Assembly (NCBI GenBank): GCA_037178855.1
Contig: JASJZC010000002.1
Location: forward strand, 372,001 to 436,000
Direction: 5' to 3'
DNA length: 64,000 nt
Origin: Oscheius sp. JU75
Lineage: Eukaryota > Nematoda > Chromadorea > Rhabditida > Rhabditidae
Part shown: one piece after another, positions 26,201 to 38,405 of the stretch
Position numbering within the stretch: the first letter of the stretch is position 1
Layout: each line of letters opens with the position of its first letter
Translations under genes and position numbers: made by a program
The notes under the pieces: model-generated
The model's input: only the letters and a program-made list of their open reading frames with translations
The model's database searches: none
What the model was told of the DNA's origin: nothing

Positions 26201-27462
26201 CATGACGCTACCACACTTCCTACAAAAGTTGCCGAAATCCCTTCGCGAACGTTTCCATTCAGAGTCCAACTTCCACCAATTTCCGATTTTTGATTCATCA
26301 CATTCATGCCCGTCTCTTCACACGTTCGTCCCTCGAGACATCCTCTAAAAACATTTCTTTCGGCCAACGTGACCCCCTCGAGAGACATAACTCACGCTTT
26401 GTTTCTGGCCCAAAAATGAATTTAGGGTCGATTTTTGGGCTCTAAAGAGTGTAAAGAAGATTGAAATGAAGAAAAACGTTAAATTGCTAAAGTTTTTAGG
26501 TTGTTTGGAAAGAAGGACAAGAGGAACGACTCCAGGAGCACAGTCTACCAAAGCAGTGGAGACTACAGTCAGAGCTGTGATGTCATCAATGGTTCGTTTT
26601 CTTCCATGCAGTTTTCTAAGAAATGTTCAAAGTTCACTCTTTTTCACTTCCTTAGTGTTCTTGTACTCAACCTGACATGGAAATTAGCGGGAGAGAGAGA
26701 GAGAGAGAGAGCGGCCGACATGACATGACTCCCACGGGCCCCAAAAAAGATAGATGGGATCAAATAAAAAGCTCCCTTCTTTTCAGGCAGGTCACGGAAG
26801 TCGCCATCAACGACGAATGACAGTGGACGCGGAAGTCAAGGACACTTAGAGGACAGAATCGAAACCGTCGCCATCATTGAAAGACCCGACGACGAGGAAG
26901 GATCTGTCATTTTGAGGAGGCCCTACAGACGGATTCGAACCAGTGAGTCATAATTTTTTGCAGCGTTTGATCTTGCTGAATATTCAAGGGAAGCTGTTGT
27001 TATACTTCCTAACGAGGTTTTTTCTTGCTTGTAATGTGAGCCAGCACGAGTAATCTGAGCTTTTGCTAGACAAGAAAACACAAGTTCTTACAACTTTTTG
27101 AGGCGGTAGAAAGGGGAGTGACCCAAGGATAGGACAGAGAGGAATACAAACTGAGGCAGTGCTAGAGAAACCGTTAGAATTAAACAAATAAAAACTTTTA
27201 GGTTCCTGCCCGGACCTCTCCACCCTTCGAATCTCATCTTCTTCACCACGTCGAGCTCCTATAGTTGAGTCCGAGTCGGATGAAGATCCCTACATGGAAA
27301 GGAACTGTAGTCCGCCAAATGGTTAACACACTGCCCTTCGCATAATGCGTCAAGTTTTCAGCTGTCGACTACTTGGTTGAACGGCGCCTCCTACAAAAAG
27401 CCCTGGAAGCTGAGAAGAAAAGAAAAGCGCACGGAACGAAGAGCACAGCCGTCGCAATGTGA
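20213..27462 (+). CDS. disordered basic protein, nine exons with a 4.4 kb intron, family unknown
   Basis: Exons: 20213-20418, 24796-24938, 25016-25084, 25283-25468, 26035-26113, 26500-26591, 26787-26942, 27202-27321, 27362-27462. Every junction keeps phase, giving 383 aa. The N-terminus is Gly/His-rich (GGHFPMGGHMLGHGLHGRH), followed by VNDYIMFRLLMEETDRKG, a Lys/Ser/Arg/Pro-rich disordered middle (SLLQTLRQQNRALADSG, TPPASPTKKSS, LFGKKDKRNDS), an acidic patch (ESESDEDPY) and a helical C-terminus VERRLLQKALEAEKKRKA. No membrane segment, signal or known domain was recognised. It could be a cytoskeletal or scaffold protein, or a channel tail with the N-terminal part upstream. The 4377-nt intron 20419-24795 contrasts with neighbours under 50 nt. 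The exon 1 link rests on phase only (AG+A), and translation could instead start at ATG 24797. AATAAA is near 27682. Confidence 0.55.
20419..24795. other. 4.4 kb predicted intron without other features
   Basis: No CTCTGT arrays and no convincing gene on either strand. Contains one CCGTACCATCTCG-like motif near 21727 and pyrimidine-rich tracts. The acceptor at 24795 (TTTGCTAG) is preceded by a long T/C-rich stretch. Confidence 0.4.
26690..26711 (+). repeat. (GA)n microsatellite in an intron
   Basis: A run of about eleven GA units inside the intron 26592-26786, with a NotI-type GCGGCCG sequence right after it. Confidence 0.9.
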
Positions 27463-28079
27463 ATTTCTTTCCGTCGCTTCTGTGAATTCTTCTTAAAATG
27501 ATGGTCTCGTGTAAAGCACCGTAAAATTTACGGTTAAAGTAGAGTGAAGCAAGGTACAAGAAATGCGTAGTAGTGAAAACTTGTATCAAAGGATATATTT
27601 GCCAGTTATACCCAGTGATTCCTATCCTGTTTTTGACTTGTGTACATGTATATTTTCCTGATTTTGTTACCCGATCTTATTGAAATAAAGCAAAGAACAT
27701 GGTGGCAGCATTGGAGTCAATAGGGCTTGAAATTTAACACAACGATCGTTTGCGATCGTTTTTGCGACTGATTTTGCTCCGACAAGTTTCGCCGGCTAGA
27801 TATTCGGAGTCTTCAAAAAGAACTACAGGAAATTGTTCTGCTCCTAAAAATGAATCACTAACTTTTATGTTTACGGTGATTTAACCATCTTGTCCACATT
27901 TCTTGGGTATTCTGCAAGCACTGCAATGCTTTGCTGCCCACGTAATGCGAGAGCACATTTTGAGCTAAGGGCACGTTTAGGAAGCTTGCTTTTAAATACG
28001 GGTGAAATACACGAGACCAGTTCCACTTAATTTTTGTTTACTATATATTTCTGTATTTAAGATTTATAAAAATTTACAG

Positions 28080-29869
28080 AGCCTTAGATGAGGAGGAAGA
28101 AGCCGAACTTGCCGGTATTTTTCGTGGCGAAGATGACGTCATCAGTCGGATTACTTCCATATCCCGAAGGTATTCAGCCTTGTCTTATTTAAAAACTACA
28201 GCTTAAGATCGAATCAAACGGAAGACCTGGCTGATTTTGATGACAATATCTCTACTATCGTCCTGGATCATTACTTGCCCTTATCGCGGAGTAGTAGTCA
28301 GTTTTTTCAATTGTTGATGTTTAAAACATATCTGTCAAAGCGGTTCATTCATTAGTCAGAACTAACATGAGCCTCGAGTAAAAAGACCTCAACAGGGGGA
28401 GGACATCCTTCCCAAATGATGCATTCCATTAAAACGACCCCTACACACATGGGCTCTCCGATTACTCGCACTCTTACGTCTACATCGTGAATCGCGTCTG
28501 CGCAAACTTCTTAATTTTCGTATAACTACTAACTTTTTTCTCATAAGAACTCTTGACCATGGTTCCCTTGTTAATAGAAACGCAATGTTAAACGGTAATT
28601 TTACAATCCCGGACTCGGAACATCAAAGAATTTTTGGCGCTTCCCCATCTAAAATTCCATGATTTTGCATGAGTGCGCAAGTGGGGAAGAGGAAACCCAA
28701 AAACAGACCCCAAAATGGAAATGCGCTTGATCAAAAAACAATATGCTTTTAAAAGATGTCTCTTTAAATTGTAAAAGGGTTTTGAAGATATCAACTACGA
28801 GGAGGAGGATTCGCTCTCGTCAGACTTCGCGGCAAGTCTTATTTTGGAAAATACAGAGGCCGAGGAGGGAGAAGGTTGTGGAGAGCAGTTTGAAGTCGAC
28901 GAAGAGGATCTAGAGAAAAGGTACGATTTACAATAGTACATCCTGTCACTGCCAAAAAAACAGCCTTGTCCTATAGCCTAATCAAATGAGACCCGCTCAA
29001 TTCATCGGCCAAAGCATGCGTAAAATCTCATTTTCTAGCCAGCCTCCTGGACCAGGAGACCAGGCATTCTTCCTCTTAAAATTAACCAGTTTCTTAGAGC
29101 TAGTGTGGTCATATTTTAGGATTCACGCGCAGATCCCTTTCAAAAAATATTACTTCAGCAGCGGCAGAGCCTCGTCCACCGTTCAGACCGACCTTTCTCT
29201 ACTGAACGTCGAGAGCGAAGTCACAGAATATTTGACCAAACTCAATCGAGGAGTGCCTATCGGAGACGAGGTGAGCCAATTCTTTGGAGTGGAAGGTGAG
29301 ACACCTCGACAGATAGTTAGCAAAAAACGGAGAATAATGAATTCTAGGTTATGCAATTTTTTCCCACAAACTATAGGGCAAATACAATTTTGCAAAACAT
29401 TGTCATGTAGAGATCAAAGGCAAAGCGCCACCGCATTGTTATGATTTTGAGATGATACGGATGTGAAGTTGATGAAGAACCTTAACTGTGAACGCATGCT
29501 GGTTGATATTTTCTGGTTTGTACATCTTCTAGCGACCGCTTCTTCTAAAGTGACCGCTATTAGAGTCACGCGAATAATTCACAAGTCCACGAGGCCACTA
29601 CGAGCTCCTGCAGTCCGATAATTGTTCTAATCGCCTCTCTCCTGGGGGTCCCTAACTCTCTCCGAACGGCAGATACTTGGTTGCTGAAAAACCCCACCAT
29701 AGAACCCTTATGTGTGTTTTCTCAGGAAATTTTTCTATTGGCTTAGTTGATCACTCGAACCCTTCCCCCGCAGGCATCGGATTCCACCGAAGAGCCTTCT
29801 AATTGCCCAAATCGGAAAAATGATCAGCCTAGATGTGTCAGCCGTTTTTGGGGAGTATATGATCACTAA
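28080..29869 (+). CDS. acidic protein, five 3' exons, family unknown (5' end missing)
   Basis: Exons 28080-28169, 28202-28296, 28788-28920, 29159-29270 and 29774-29869 join in phase and end at a TAA; AATAAA follows near 29949. About 174 residues are covered. The sequence is rich in Asp/Glu and Ser (LDEEEEAELAGIFRGEDD, NYEEEDSLSSDF, FEVDEEDLEK) and ends CVSRFWGVYDH. No domain recognised. The first exon enters in phase 2 and no ATG exon was found in 27463-28079, so it starts farther upstream or is an alternative 3' part of the preceding gene (only exons 20213-20418 or 26035-26113 would fit by phase). Confidence 0.5.
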
Positions 29870-30980
29870 GTTATTTTCATTCAACTCTCCGAAACTAGTT
29901 GCTCTTCCTAAATCTAGCCCATTTTTCATTAGACCCTTAAACAAACAAATAAATTCTACTACAACCCAAAACAGTGGGCGTGCTCCTAAAGTTTTCAGTT
30001 TAAGACCTGCAACTCCCAGAAAAAAATCTAGACTCAGTCTGTTAAACCTCGTTCATATGCTAACCATCAGTCATCTGGCGGCTTCTTTCTCGTCTCGAAT
30101 CTGCCCCTTTGCATTCATCACCGGGCGCCTTTCCCAAGATCAAATGGTGCTGCGGAGCACTTTTCTTGTCAAACTTTATGGCATATTTTCCGGCACTCAT
30201 CTCTAAGTAAGCAGTATATCTTTCACACACGCGCACACAGAGATTTTCGGTTCCTGGTTAACTTTTTCCAAAGAGTCCAAGTCCAATTTGCCTCTATTCA
30301 CATAGAAGAGCAGTCGTCGGGTCCCTAGAAGTCTTCCCGAAAACGGACCACCCTATTTTTGTCATACAGCCTTTTTTAAATTCTACGTGCGCCGGAAAAG
30401 TTTTAGCTCTGCCCCAAAGTCCATTCCTTCTTCTTCCGAATTAATTGGGTTAGGGTCGAGAGACAGCCACACCACCTTCTTCCACGACCTCTGAACCTTT
30501 ATTCATCCTATTTTCAGCCTTGTGACTCTACTTTGGTTTAAAAACATCTATGGTTCCAAGTAGCTGTTTTAAAAAATTTAAGCTTTTCACTAGATGTTAA
30601 GCTCTAGTTTTATAACCTAGAGACTTCAAGACTAAAGAATTTGGTTCGCAACAAAACAATATCTTGTGTGTTTCAAAACAGGAAGTCTTTCTCCTCCGTC
30701 TTTTCATTCCTCCACTTTATTAATTTAGACCCGTTGGTGCCCTCGGGGGCCTTTATTACCCCCTGTCGCGCAATTCATTAGCTCCTCTTACGCGACAGCA
30801 CAAACTTTTTTTCTCAAGAATTCATTTTTACTCGCTGTTGCTCACTGGAATAGGGAGAAAAAAAAATTGAATTGGTAGTAATGGAAACCAATTGGATTTT
30901 CCGGTGTTGACTTCGAGTGAAAGCCTTTTTCTCCTTCTTGCATTTTTTTGTCTCCCGAGAACAAAGAACGGTTTTCAAGA
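29870..30980. other. spacer
   Basis: AT-rich, with no supported gene. A 128-aa open frame at 29820-30206 overlaps the last acidic-protein exon in another frame and has no recognisable features. Confidence 0.4.
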
Positions 30981-32491
30981 ATGACCAGCTTGGACGACAC
31001 CTACGGTTGCGCCTTCTGGTGGAGGCAAAAGAAATTTGTCCGACCTGCTACAAGGGGTCTGTCTCCGCGAAGTCGCAGCTATGATGACTATGAGAATAGA
31101 GTGTGTTTATTAAGTTTAAGGTTAAGGGCCAAAATTAAGGTGCAGGTACAATCATTATTTTTTTCAGGGAATGAACTTCATCGCCAAGCACTTCTTCGAG
31201 TATCAGTCCTTTGTCAACTTGCCACACAAGGCTGTACAGCTGCATAAAGTTGTAAGTTTTTTTAAAGGACGTACTTCAATATTATGTTAAATTTCAGCCG
31301 CCACAACAAGCCGGAACCGATCCTTCGATGGGCTGGGCACCGAAAAATATGCACAGAGCTGGTAAAAACCAGCCGGCTCCAGCTTCAAGAGCTAATAAGA
31401 TTCACAGGTCTGGTAGAATATTAAACTGTAAACGTTCAATTTTTCAGGGATCCTCGTCCACAAGGAACTAAGCACGGAAGGGCTGGAAAACATGAACATC
31501 GAGAATGGGGTGACAAGCATGGAGGTTAGGGTATAGCCATTTATAAAGCGAATCAATTTATAGAGCTTCGAGACGAAAAACCAGCTCCACATAAGGATGC
31601 CTGGACCAAGTTCTTGTCAAATGAAGAACCCGGTCAGAGACACGTTTTTGAATGCGAGTTCGAGGATCGAGTGCTACAGGTAACTTAAAATAGGTTTAAT
31701 GAAATGAAACATTTTCAGACCGATGAAGAAACGTTACCTGAGAAGCTGTCAAGAGCGAACCCAGACGACTTAGAGTTCCAAATGGCCTATAATGCAAGCA
31801 AGGTCAGTCTTTATCCTGATGTTCGTTTAATCTACCTTTTTCAGAATTCTACCGACGGCGACTGTGAACTCCTAACCATTCTGACCTACGCTCCCACGGT
31901 TCAGTTCGTTACAGCCACAGTGAAAAAGGCCAAGGCTCTTCCTCATAACATTTGTAGGTTTAACAACTTTAGATTAAAATCTTTAACGTTTCCAGCTCCC
32001 TTTGCCCGAATAATGCTCTTTGACGGAAGACGTTTGATCGAGCAGAAACAAACGACTGTCAACCCGTCTGTAGGTCACAAATCTTCAATAGAGTCAGTTT
32101 AAAACTTGTCTGTGTTGAAAATTTGTTTTTAGTACTTGTTCCAAGCCATCCTCTTCCTCGGTCTCATCCTCGCTGTCCTCTTCATCAGGAGACGCCTCCT
32201 TTTCTGAATCGTTTCTCTTCCATGTGACCCCCAACAAGTTGGATCGGTGTCATATTGTTATCGAGGTACGTTGAAATATCATAAATGTTGGATGTGGTCA
32301 ATCGAAGCTTATATTAAATTCCAAATAACAATTTACAGATGTTCGATCATGACTCTTCCGGTCAAGCTCACAGCGTCGGACACTGTGTCATTGGACGTCT
32401 CGGAGACGGTACCGGCCACGCTCACTGGATACAAATGTTGAAAAAACACGGTCTTCCTGTCTGCATGTGGCACAAGATTGGTCTCAATTAG
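30981..32491 (+). CDS. synaptotagmin-like protein with a single C-terminal C2 domain
   Basis: Probably a phospholipid- or SNARE-binding C2 protein of vesicle traffic. Exons: 30981-31100, 31168-31251, 31298-31407, 31448-31524, 31564-31679, 31719-31802, 31845-31953, 31996-32065, 32133-32265, 32339-32491, giving 351 aa. Residues 1-197 are charged and without TM (PRSRSYDDYENR, KHGRAGKHEHREWGDKHGG). The C2 domain starts at about residue 202 with GDCELLTILTYAP, a C2B-type opening. It continues VTATVKKAKALPHN, MLFDGRRLIEQKQTTVNP, EMFDHDSSGQ and HCVIGRLGDG, and ends HWIQML..MWHKI like the synaptotagmin C-terminus. The FDHD pair keeps two likely Ca-binding Asp. No C2A or TM anchor was seen. A Ser-rich insert (about 14 Ser) interrupts C2. 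The donor at 32065 (GTCTGT) is non-standard, chosen for phase. AATAAA is near 32676. Confidence 0.75.
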
Positions 32492-32812
32492 TTACTTCTG
32501 ATCTCTCTCCCTTTAAGCATTGCCAAAACTCTTGGAAAAAGTTCGCTTAGTCGTTTGGTGTGTCCTATAAAACCGGTGCTACCATCCTCGCTACAAAATG
32601 TAGAACCCTAATTTATATTGTTCTTTTACGGAGAAGACTGTATTTACACGGTGTGAACACGGGAATTGCAAAGGAAATAAAAATTTCTTAGATTTTCAAA
32701 CCTTTATTACCAAAAAAAAATGTGGAAAGACCGGTGACAATGATATAGCTCTGTAATTTTCTGTGTTATCAAAAAGAGTTATTGCTCTGAGGTGGAAGAC
32801 TCCAAATTGGTA

Positions 32813-33297
32813 TCATAACAGGTAAAATCCAATTAAAAAGAGTACAAACGTGGGGAAGATAACCGCGCCTCTGTTGCAGAAATCCCCATCCCTGCAGTAG
32901 CATATCGTCGTCTCAATACCGAGCACAATCTCCGTCTTGCAGTAGCTCTTGTGCTTCATGTGTGGCTCGTAGATATCTGTATTCACGGAGCGTCTGAAAG
33001 GTTTCGACGTTTAAAAAACTGTCCTACGGTAATGTACTTACGTCATGTTTTCACAGCCCTTAGCAATATATCGCTCGTGATGATGGTCGTTAGCTGAGGT
33101 CTTAACGCACACATCGCCGTAACAGTAGCCAGTTCGACAATCTTTCGGCGAATAGCAGAGAAAACACCGTAATTTTGGAGCTGAAACTTGGATTAGGCGC
33201 AGTATAAAATCTTACTGTGTCTAGAATAATCCTTGGCTGCGGAGACGATAGCTGTGAACAATAGCAGAAAAAAAGGAAGAGCTAGGCTATTCTTCAT
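32813..33297 (-). CDS. Ly6/uPAR-fold small surface protein, probably GPI-anchored
   Basis: Exons 33297-33216, 33180-33042 and 32993-32813 give 133 aa. The signal peptide is MKNSLALPFFLLLFTAIVSA. The mature part begins LRCFLCYSPKDC, followed by YCYGDVCVK, CENMT, YCK and a closing CYCRDGDFCN. It ends with a hydrophobic tail VIFPTFVLFLIGFYLL suited to GPI attachment. The spacing of about ten Cys and the terminal CN are those of nematode Ly6-like (ODR-2/HOT type) proteins. These share the three-finger fold but are neuronal surface modulators, not toxins. Its minus-strand AATAAA near 32702 lies about 25 bp beyond that of the convergent C2 gene, so the transcripts nearly abut. Confidence 0.78.
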
Positions 33298-33957
33298 CAC
33301 ATGCCTGAAGATTGAAGAGAGTTATGGAAGTTTAAGTAACAGGAGCAAGAAAAAAGAAAACTGCAGCGACACTGACCGAAGGTTATCTTGAGCCCACGCC
33401 GAGGTAGTATGAGCGCGAGACAGCGACAGAATTTTAAGGTTTTAGCATTTTAACCTGGACACAAAGTATAGAGAATGGATTTTCAGCCGAATTCTGCACT
33501 CCCAAACGGGAGCAGTCAAAAGGCCGGGGGATTCATTCAACCGTGTTCAACTTTACAGCCCCCGAGAGGTGAGAGAGCTTAGGGCCGAGAGCACGACACC
33601 ACCTGGCCAGGTGATTTGCGTGAAAAATTATGTCAGAATTTAATGTGGCGAATACACACACTGGAGCTATATTGGGGGCATGGAGAAGAGAGTCCGGATC
33701 CAGTGTGAAACTTGAGAGCACGCTAGAAGTTTCAAAAACACGAGCCGGAAAAAGGTTTTTGGCTCTAGTGAAAATCTAAACCGCAGGGCTATTGAGTGAG
33801 CAAACAAAGTCTAGAAAGTATATGAGAGTTTTGCGAATTGTTCGGGTTATGTTCGTTTGCGAAATCATAAAAGATTGCACCTAAATAATGCTGCCGCAAT
33901 ACGTATTAAGAAGATGGTAGAAGGAGTAACTGGTTCAAGAAGAAAACGGGCCAGGGA

Positions 33958-34028
33958 GGGACAACAGCTCAGTGGCAGAGCAGTGGAATTCCAATGAATG
34001 GTCCCGAGATTGAGTCCTGGTTGACCCA
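33958..34028 (+). tRNA. tRNA-like sequence, probable tRNA pseudogene
   Basis: The best cloverleaf in the window. Acceptor GGGACAA pairs with TTGACCC at six of seven positions, and the D arm is intact (GCTC AGTGGCA GAGC). The anticodon loop would be ATTCCAA (anticodon TCC), but its stem and the T stem (CCGAG/CCTGG) each have two mismatches. It is therefore more likely a decayed copy or SINE head than a working tRNA-Gly. Confidence 0.4.
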
Positions 34029-36202
34029 AAGTTTTATCCAAAGATGACAAGCACGTAGGATTGTAAAGCCAAACTGGACCCCGTTTTAAGTAAAAGTCTC
34101 CTGTGAGTAACCGGATCAGAAAAGGACTGAAAGTTCTAATTTCAAACTGTCGCTTACACTAGCATCAATATAATTTGGGCATAAAACAAGTTTTAAGACG
34201 ATGTGTTGAACCGCAAGAGTAGTCTTCTTCTAATCGTTTCCATGGAAAAAACGAAGCCAATTCACGGATGACCAGAAAAGGAGAAGCGAGGAGAGATGAA
34301 GAGGGATCAATCTGTAAAAGAGGAAGACTAACTCCTCCCCTCATCCTCTCCTCTCCTCGCTCAAATCAGAAATTGAAAGAGAAGCTCTAATCTCGGATAA
34401 TTGGTTTCTAGATGGAGTTTTATCGGGCCGAGAAGGGGGATGAGTATAAAGTGTTTCTTCAGTCTGGACAGTTTTGAAAGTGAGAAAAATGGTAGTGGAA
34501 ATTTGGGAAGTCTACCTAGAACATGCATTCAACAGGTGTAATATGTTGTGATTAGACAAGGCGAGAAACAGCTGCTACCCAAGGAGCAATAGTTAGGAAG
34601 ACGGGAGCCACTAACACCTCTTGAGAAGCCGCAAGTGTTCTCGAGATTCAGGCATGCCTCTATCTCTGTTTCTATTTCTATCTTTGCCTCTGTCTCTGTC
34701 AGTCAATCTGCCAAATCTCTTTCCAAATTTCGATGCAGAGATTAATGCGTTTAGGTGGTCCCCGCAAAAGGTCAACTCCTAGGTTTTTGGACCGGAAATG
34801 TCCATGTTGGAGCCAGTCACTCTCACATATTTGTCAGAACCTCGAGTCCACTGGGAAACGTCGAAGGAAAAAATTGAAACCAGTGTCATCAATAAGGCCA
34901 GAAGTTGCAAGTGGAGCAGGCAGAGAGTCATAACGGCCCTTTGGGACCGTTTTGACGCGGATTGAAGGGCCAACCAAGGGCATTGGGGTAGGAGCGAACT
35001 ACTACGCTATTCATAACCTTTAGAACAGGCTGGGCAGGAACGAACAAGGCGCTAATGGTTTGAGGGGGAGCGATTTTTTTGTTAGGGGAAACTTGAGACA
35101 GAGAGACAGAAAGACAGAGAGGCATAGGTATGTCGTTCCTAATTGTCAAAGCTCTTTCCCTCAATCAATTGGGACACAGTATATGTTAGAACACGGATGA
35201 CGAAGCACGAATTAGCTACATTAGGCCTCCCTGCCGTCCGACATACCGAGGGGCTTCCGGTGCTCCCCGTATTAGGAATGAAGCCAGTCAAATGAGCTAG
35301 AGGGCAATATAGCAAAGGATACGATTTGTTCCTATAACCAGTTGCCGACGGCAGCTTCGCAGCCCTTTAGTCTTGGCTGAAAATTGATCGCAGGCGGTTG
35401 CGCCGCTTCCCCAGTAGCTGAAGCTTCCTTTTACAGCTGTCTTGTCCCCTTATCTCTTGACATGAAATGACTCGTCAGCTGTTTTGGGTATTAGTGCTGA
35501 CAAGCAATTCTGCAGACACCATGACGGACGGACGGACACCACTGCGCTATAAAAAGAAAGATACTTGTGAATTTACTTCACAAGCAGGTTGAATGAGCAT
35601 TCAAAGCTTAGAGAGGTCTAAAGCCATGAGGAGCTCAAATTTCAACAGTGAACATGCATTCTGGCTGCTTAGATGTCCGCGTGAGCTGCGGGAGAGCGGA
35701 AAAGAGCCGAATTGGAAATGAGAGATGCTTTGTTTCCGGTAGAGTGGAAGTTAAACCAGGAGACAAAGAGACAGGGAAACAGAGACACAGAGTTTTGTGT
35801 CTATTTGTTTAGAAAATAGGAATTAGAGAGGTGGCGCCAACTTGAAGTTTCTGTAAACTTTACAAATGAAAAAAAAACCAGAAACATTTCGAAATACCGC
35901 TGTGTGATAATGGCTCATTGGTCCAAGACCGACGAGGTGTTGGGAGCAAATATCCGGGGCTGTCAAAGCTAGCTCCCCCGATTATGATGGATTCGGCACT
36001 GACTAATAGGCTAATATCACGATAATCCAATATTTTTGCTTGGGATAAACAAAAAGAGGAGAGCGGGAGTTGTCTCCTCTCCATCAGAGCTGTGAGACAA
36101 GCGCTCTCCAGAACAAAAAGTAGCTCCCCTGGGGATGAAGGGGTGCGCCCATTACCCTCTGGCCTCGTGAAACATGACACATGTGTCTGATAAGAAGGTT
36201 GA

Positions 36203-36305
36203 ATGTCTCTCTGTCTCTGTCCCTATTTGTCTCTGTCTCTTTATGCCTATGACTATCTGTCTCTTTGTCCCTCTGTTTCTATGCCTCTCATTTTCTGTCT
36301 CTCTG
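36203..36305 (+). repeat. CTCTGT array
   Basis: Degenerate CTCTGT/CTCTTT units upstream, on the opposite strand, of the 7TM gene at 37223-38405. Confidence 0.75.
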
Positions 36306-37222
36306 AACCAATAGTGGTCATCACTCCAAGTTTGGAGCTTGTCCTCTCCCTAATTGTGCCCAGAGGGAAACATCAACTCTTTACCAAAAGTAAGACAATT
36401 TGAACAAGAGAATACGGGTGCGGAAGGGGTCCGAACCCCGAAGGGTTTCCATAGAAATTTTACGGCGGAATAATTAGAAAAACCGGGATGGTGAAAGGTC
36501 TACGTACCACTGGAAATGTACAAGAAGACTCCCGAAAAAAAACGGACTGATTTATAACTGAGCCACCAAAAGTCAGGTGTGGTGGTGAGAATGAACGAGT
36601 GTGTATGCTCTTGGGGCTATGCTTTTGCTTGACAGCCGCGTTCAATTAGACGGGCACAATTGGGCAACAGCGAGACCCCAAAACAAGACTGGCCAGAATA
36701 CTTTTTCTCGTGGTTTTTGGCCAAGGTTGAGAGCAAAATTCATTATATTTCCACTGTTGCCAAGCGCAACAAATTAATCTACGTCGGTAGTGGAAATCCA
36801 TGTCAAGTTCTTGGGAGGAAGGCAATCATCGCGGCCGGCTGACTTCCAAAGGAAGACATTTGTCCCCCCCTTCCCTTCTTTATGACGTCCTAGGCTTGTA
36901 CGGGAATTGGAGAGGAGGACTTGATCTTCGTTGGATGGACCATGACTGTCACTGTGTCTCCTATGGAGCCACGACGTTTGAGATGGAAGAACTTGTGAAG
37001 AGTACGGGACATGTGGCGACGGAGCTGAAATACTCATTGTCTGTCCCTATATCTCTCTGTCATTATGTTTCTCTAACTGTTCTAATGCAGAATCGGAAAT
37101 CTTAAAAATATCGGGGGTCTTTATTTATAATATGTTGAAGCGAGAGGATACCATATATCTATAGGCTTAGTGCCGCTACACCACCAGCTTAGCCCCTCTC
37201 TGTCTGTCGGTCTCTCTGTCTC

Positions 37223-38405
37223 TCAACCACAAACCTTGTCGTTAGTAAGCAAAAAGACATAGGCATGGGAAGTTAGTGAAAGATTACTTGCCAGAATTGG
37301 AACAAGACCAATGTAGGACTGGAAACTGAAATTCTGGTTTATTACCTTGAATTTATTGAAACGCACAATGCCTGGAGGTTACCCAAAAAGAAGAAGCAGA
37401 GAGTTCCGAGCCAGGATAAGACACAAACGAAGAGGTATTGAAAGACCTGAACTTTTAGCTGTACTCACTGAACTTTGATAAACTTACGAGAGACAGCTCC
37501 TTCCAAACTTTGATATTGTCCATTTTTGAATGAAGGACTCTTAGTCGAATGAAGACGGCCGAGTAGCAAATCATCATTACCACAGGACAGGCGTAAGCTG
37601 AAACTTTGTTCTTTTCTACATATTTCTCTGGTTCTAACTTACAGATTATTTTGTGTAGCATAAGAAAAATCTCTCCAGGACCTTGGGCATCGAAATACAT
37701 GTACAGTTCTACGGAATTGAATCTTTTTCGGCAATTAAAAAACCATTCGACTACTGTCAGGAAACTGACAAAAAACCAGATGGTGATGGTGATGTGGGCC
37801 TGGAAATGTGATGTGTCTCTGTCTGTCTGTCGCTGTCCCTCACCATGTATCTCTGTATCCTCTTTGCCCAGCTCTCCGAATAAAAGACCAACACTCTCTC
37901 AATAGAGAGATGAGTAAGGCTCAGCTGATACGTATAATAGCCAATTGTATCGGGAGTGGCCAACAGATTCAGCCATAATGGGGAAAAATATGAGCAATCC
38001 GCAAAGGCACATGGTAAATAAACTAGAAAGTTGGGTAGGAGGAAGACATAGCTGGCTAGAACCAGGGACATTATAGCTCTGAAAGCTGTAGAATTCTATT
38101 TCCGGGAGTATTTACTCACCTTTTATTGGTCACAAGCTTTGAGTGGATTATTACAAAGTTGAGAAAGAGACCATTTAGAGATAGGATGAGTACTATGGAG
38201 CCTTGTAGGTATCTGAAAGTTGAGAGTGACAGAGACAGTGTCAGAGATAATGATATAGACAGTGACAGGGGGTGATAGTTAGAGACAGAGACGGTGAGAG
38301 TGACAGAGAGAGTTAGACAGTGTGACACAGTGAGACAGTAATAGAGGCGGCGGTGACAAAGATCGTGACTCACCGGTCATCCAAAATAGTCAAAGTGTAG
38401 TTCAT
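37223..38405 (-). CDS. nematode 7TM chemoreceptor, seven exons
   Basis: Exons 38405-38374, 38212-38120, 38078-37844, 37799-37643, 37597-37488, 37446-37346, 37325-37223 give 276 aa with every phase matching. The order fits a short 7TM receptor: TM1 ends in NGLFLNFVIIHSKLVTNKR. TM2 is SLVLASYVFLLPNFLVYLP. TM3 has YQLSLTHLSIERVLVFY, an E-R variant of the DRY position. TM4 is ITIWFFVSFLTVVEW, TM5 ACPVVMMICYSAVFIRL, TM6 LFVCVLSWLGTLCFFLG, and TM7 ends NLSLTSHAYVFLLTNDKV. I cannot place it in one Sr family. The last exon could be spliced further; a minus-strand AATAAA near 37127 marks the 3' end. Intron 1 is filled by a GACAGT/GACAGA array. Confidence 0.77.
38220..38345 (-). repeat. CTCTGT/CACTGT array inside 7TM intron 1
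   Basis: Read on the gene strand it is a CTGTCTCTGTCACT pyrimidine-rich array reaching up to the TTTCAG acceptor, so it doubles as the polypyrimidine tract. Confidence 0.8.

Larger units (their letters stand above)
33298..37222. other. 3.9 kb gene-poor stretch
   Basis: Holds a tRNA-like gene or pseudogene (33958-34028) and CTCTGT arrays near 34660-34720 and 36203-36305. Open frames at 34928-35164(-) and 35860-36180(-) have protein-like composition but no splice context or recognised domain. A GC-rich palindromic stretch GGGTCCGAACCCCG lies near 36427. Confidence 0.4.

Noticed and set aside
32813-33297. Three-finger toxin gene
   Set aside because: The cysteine pattern is the Ly6/three-finger fold, but signal peptide plus C-terminal GPI-type tail and nematode context indicate a cell-surface protein.
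34928-35164. 78-aa minus-strand frame with KVMNSVVVRSYPNALGWPF
   Set aside because: Looks protein-like but its start lies in a CTCTGT tract and no partner exon or family was found.
35860-36180. 106-aa minus-strand frame
   Set aside because: No homology recognised and no splice context; left unannotated.
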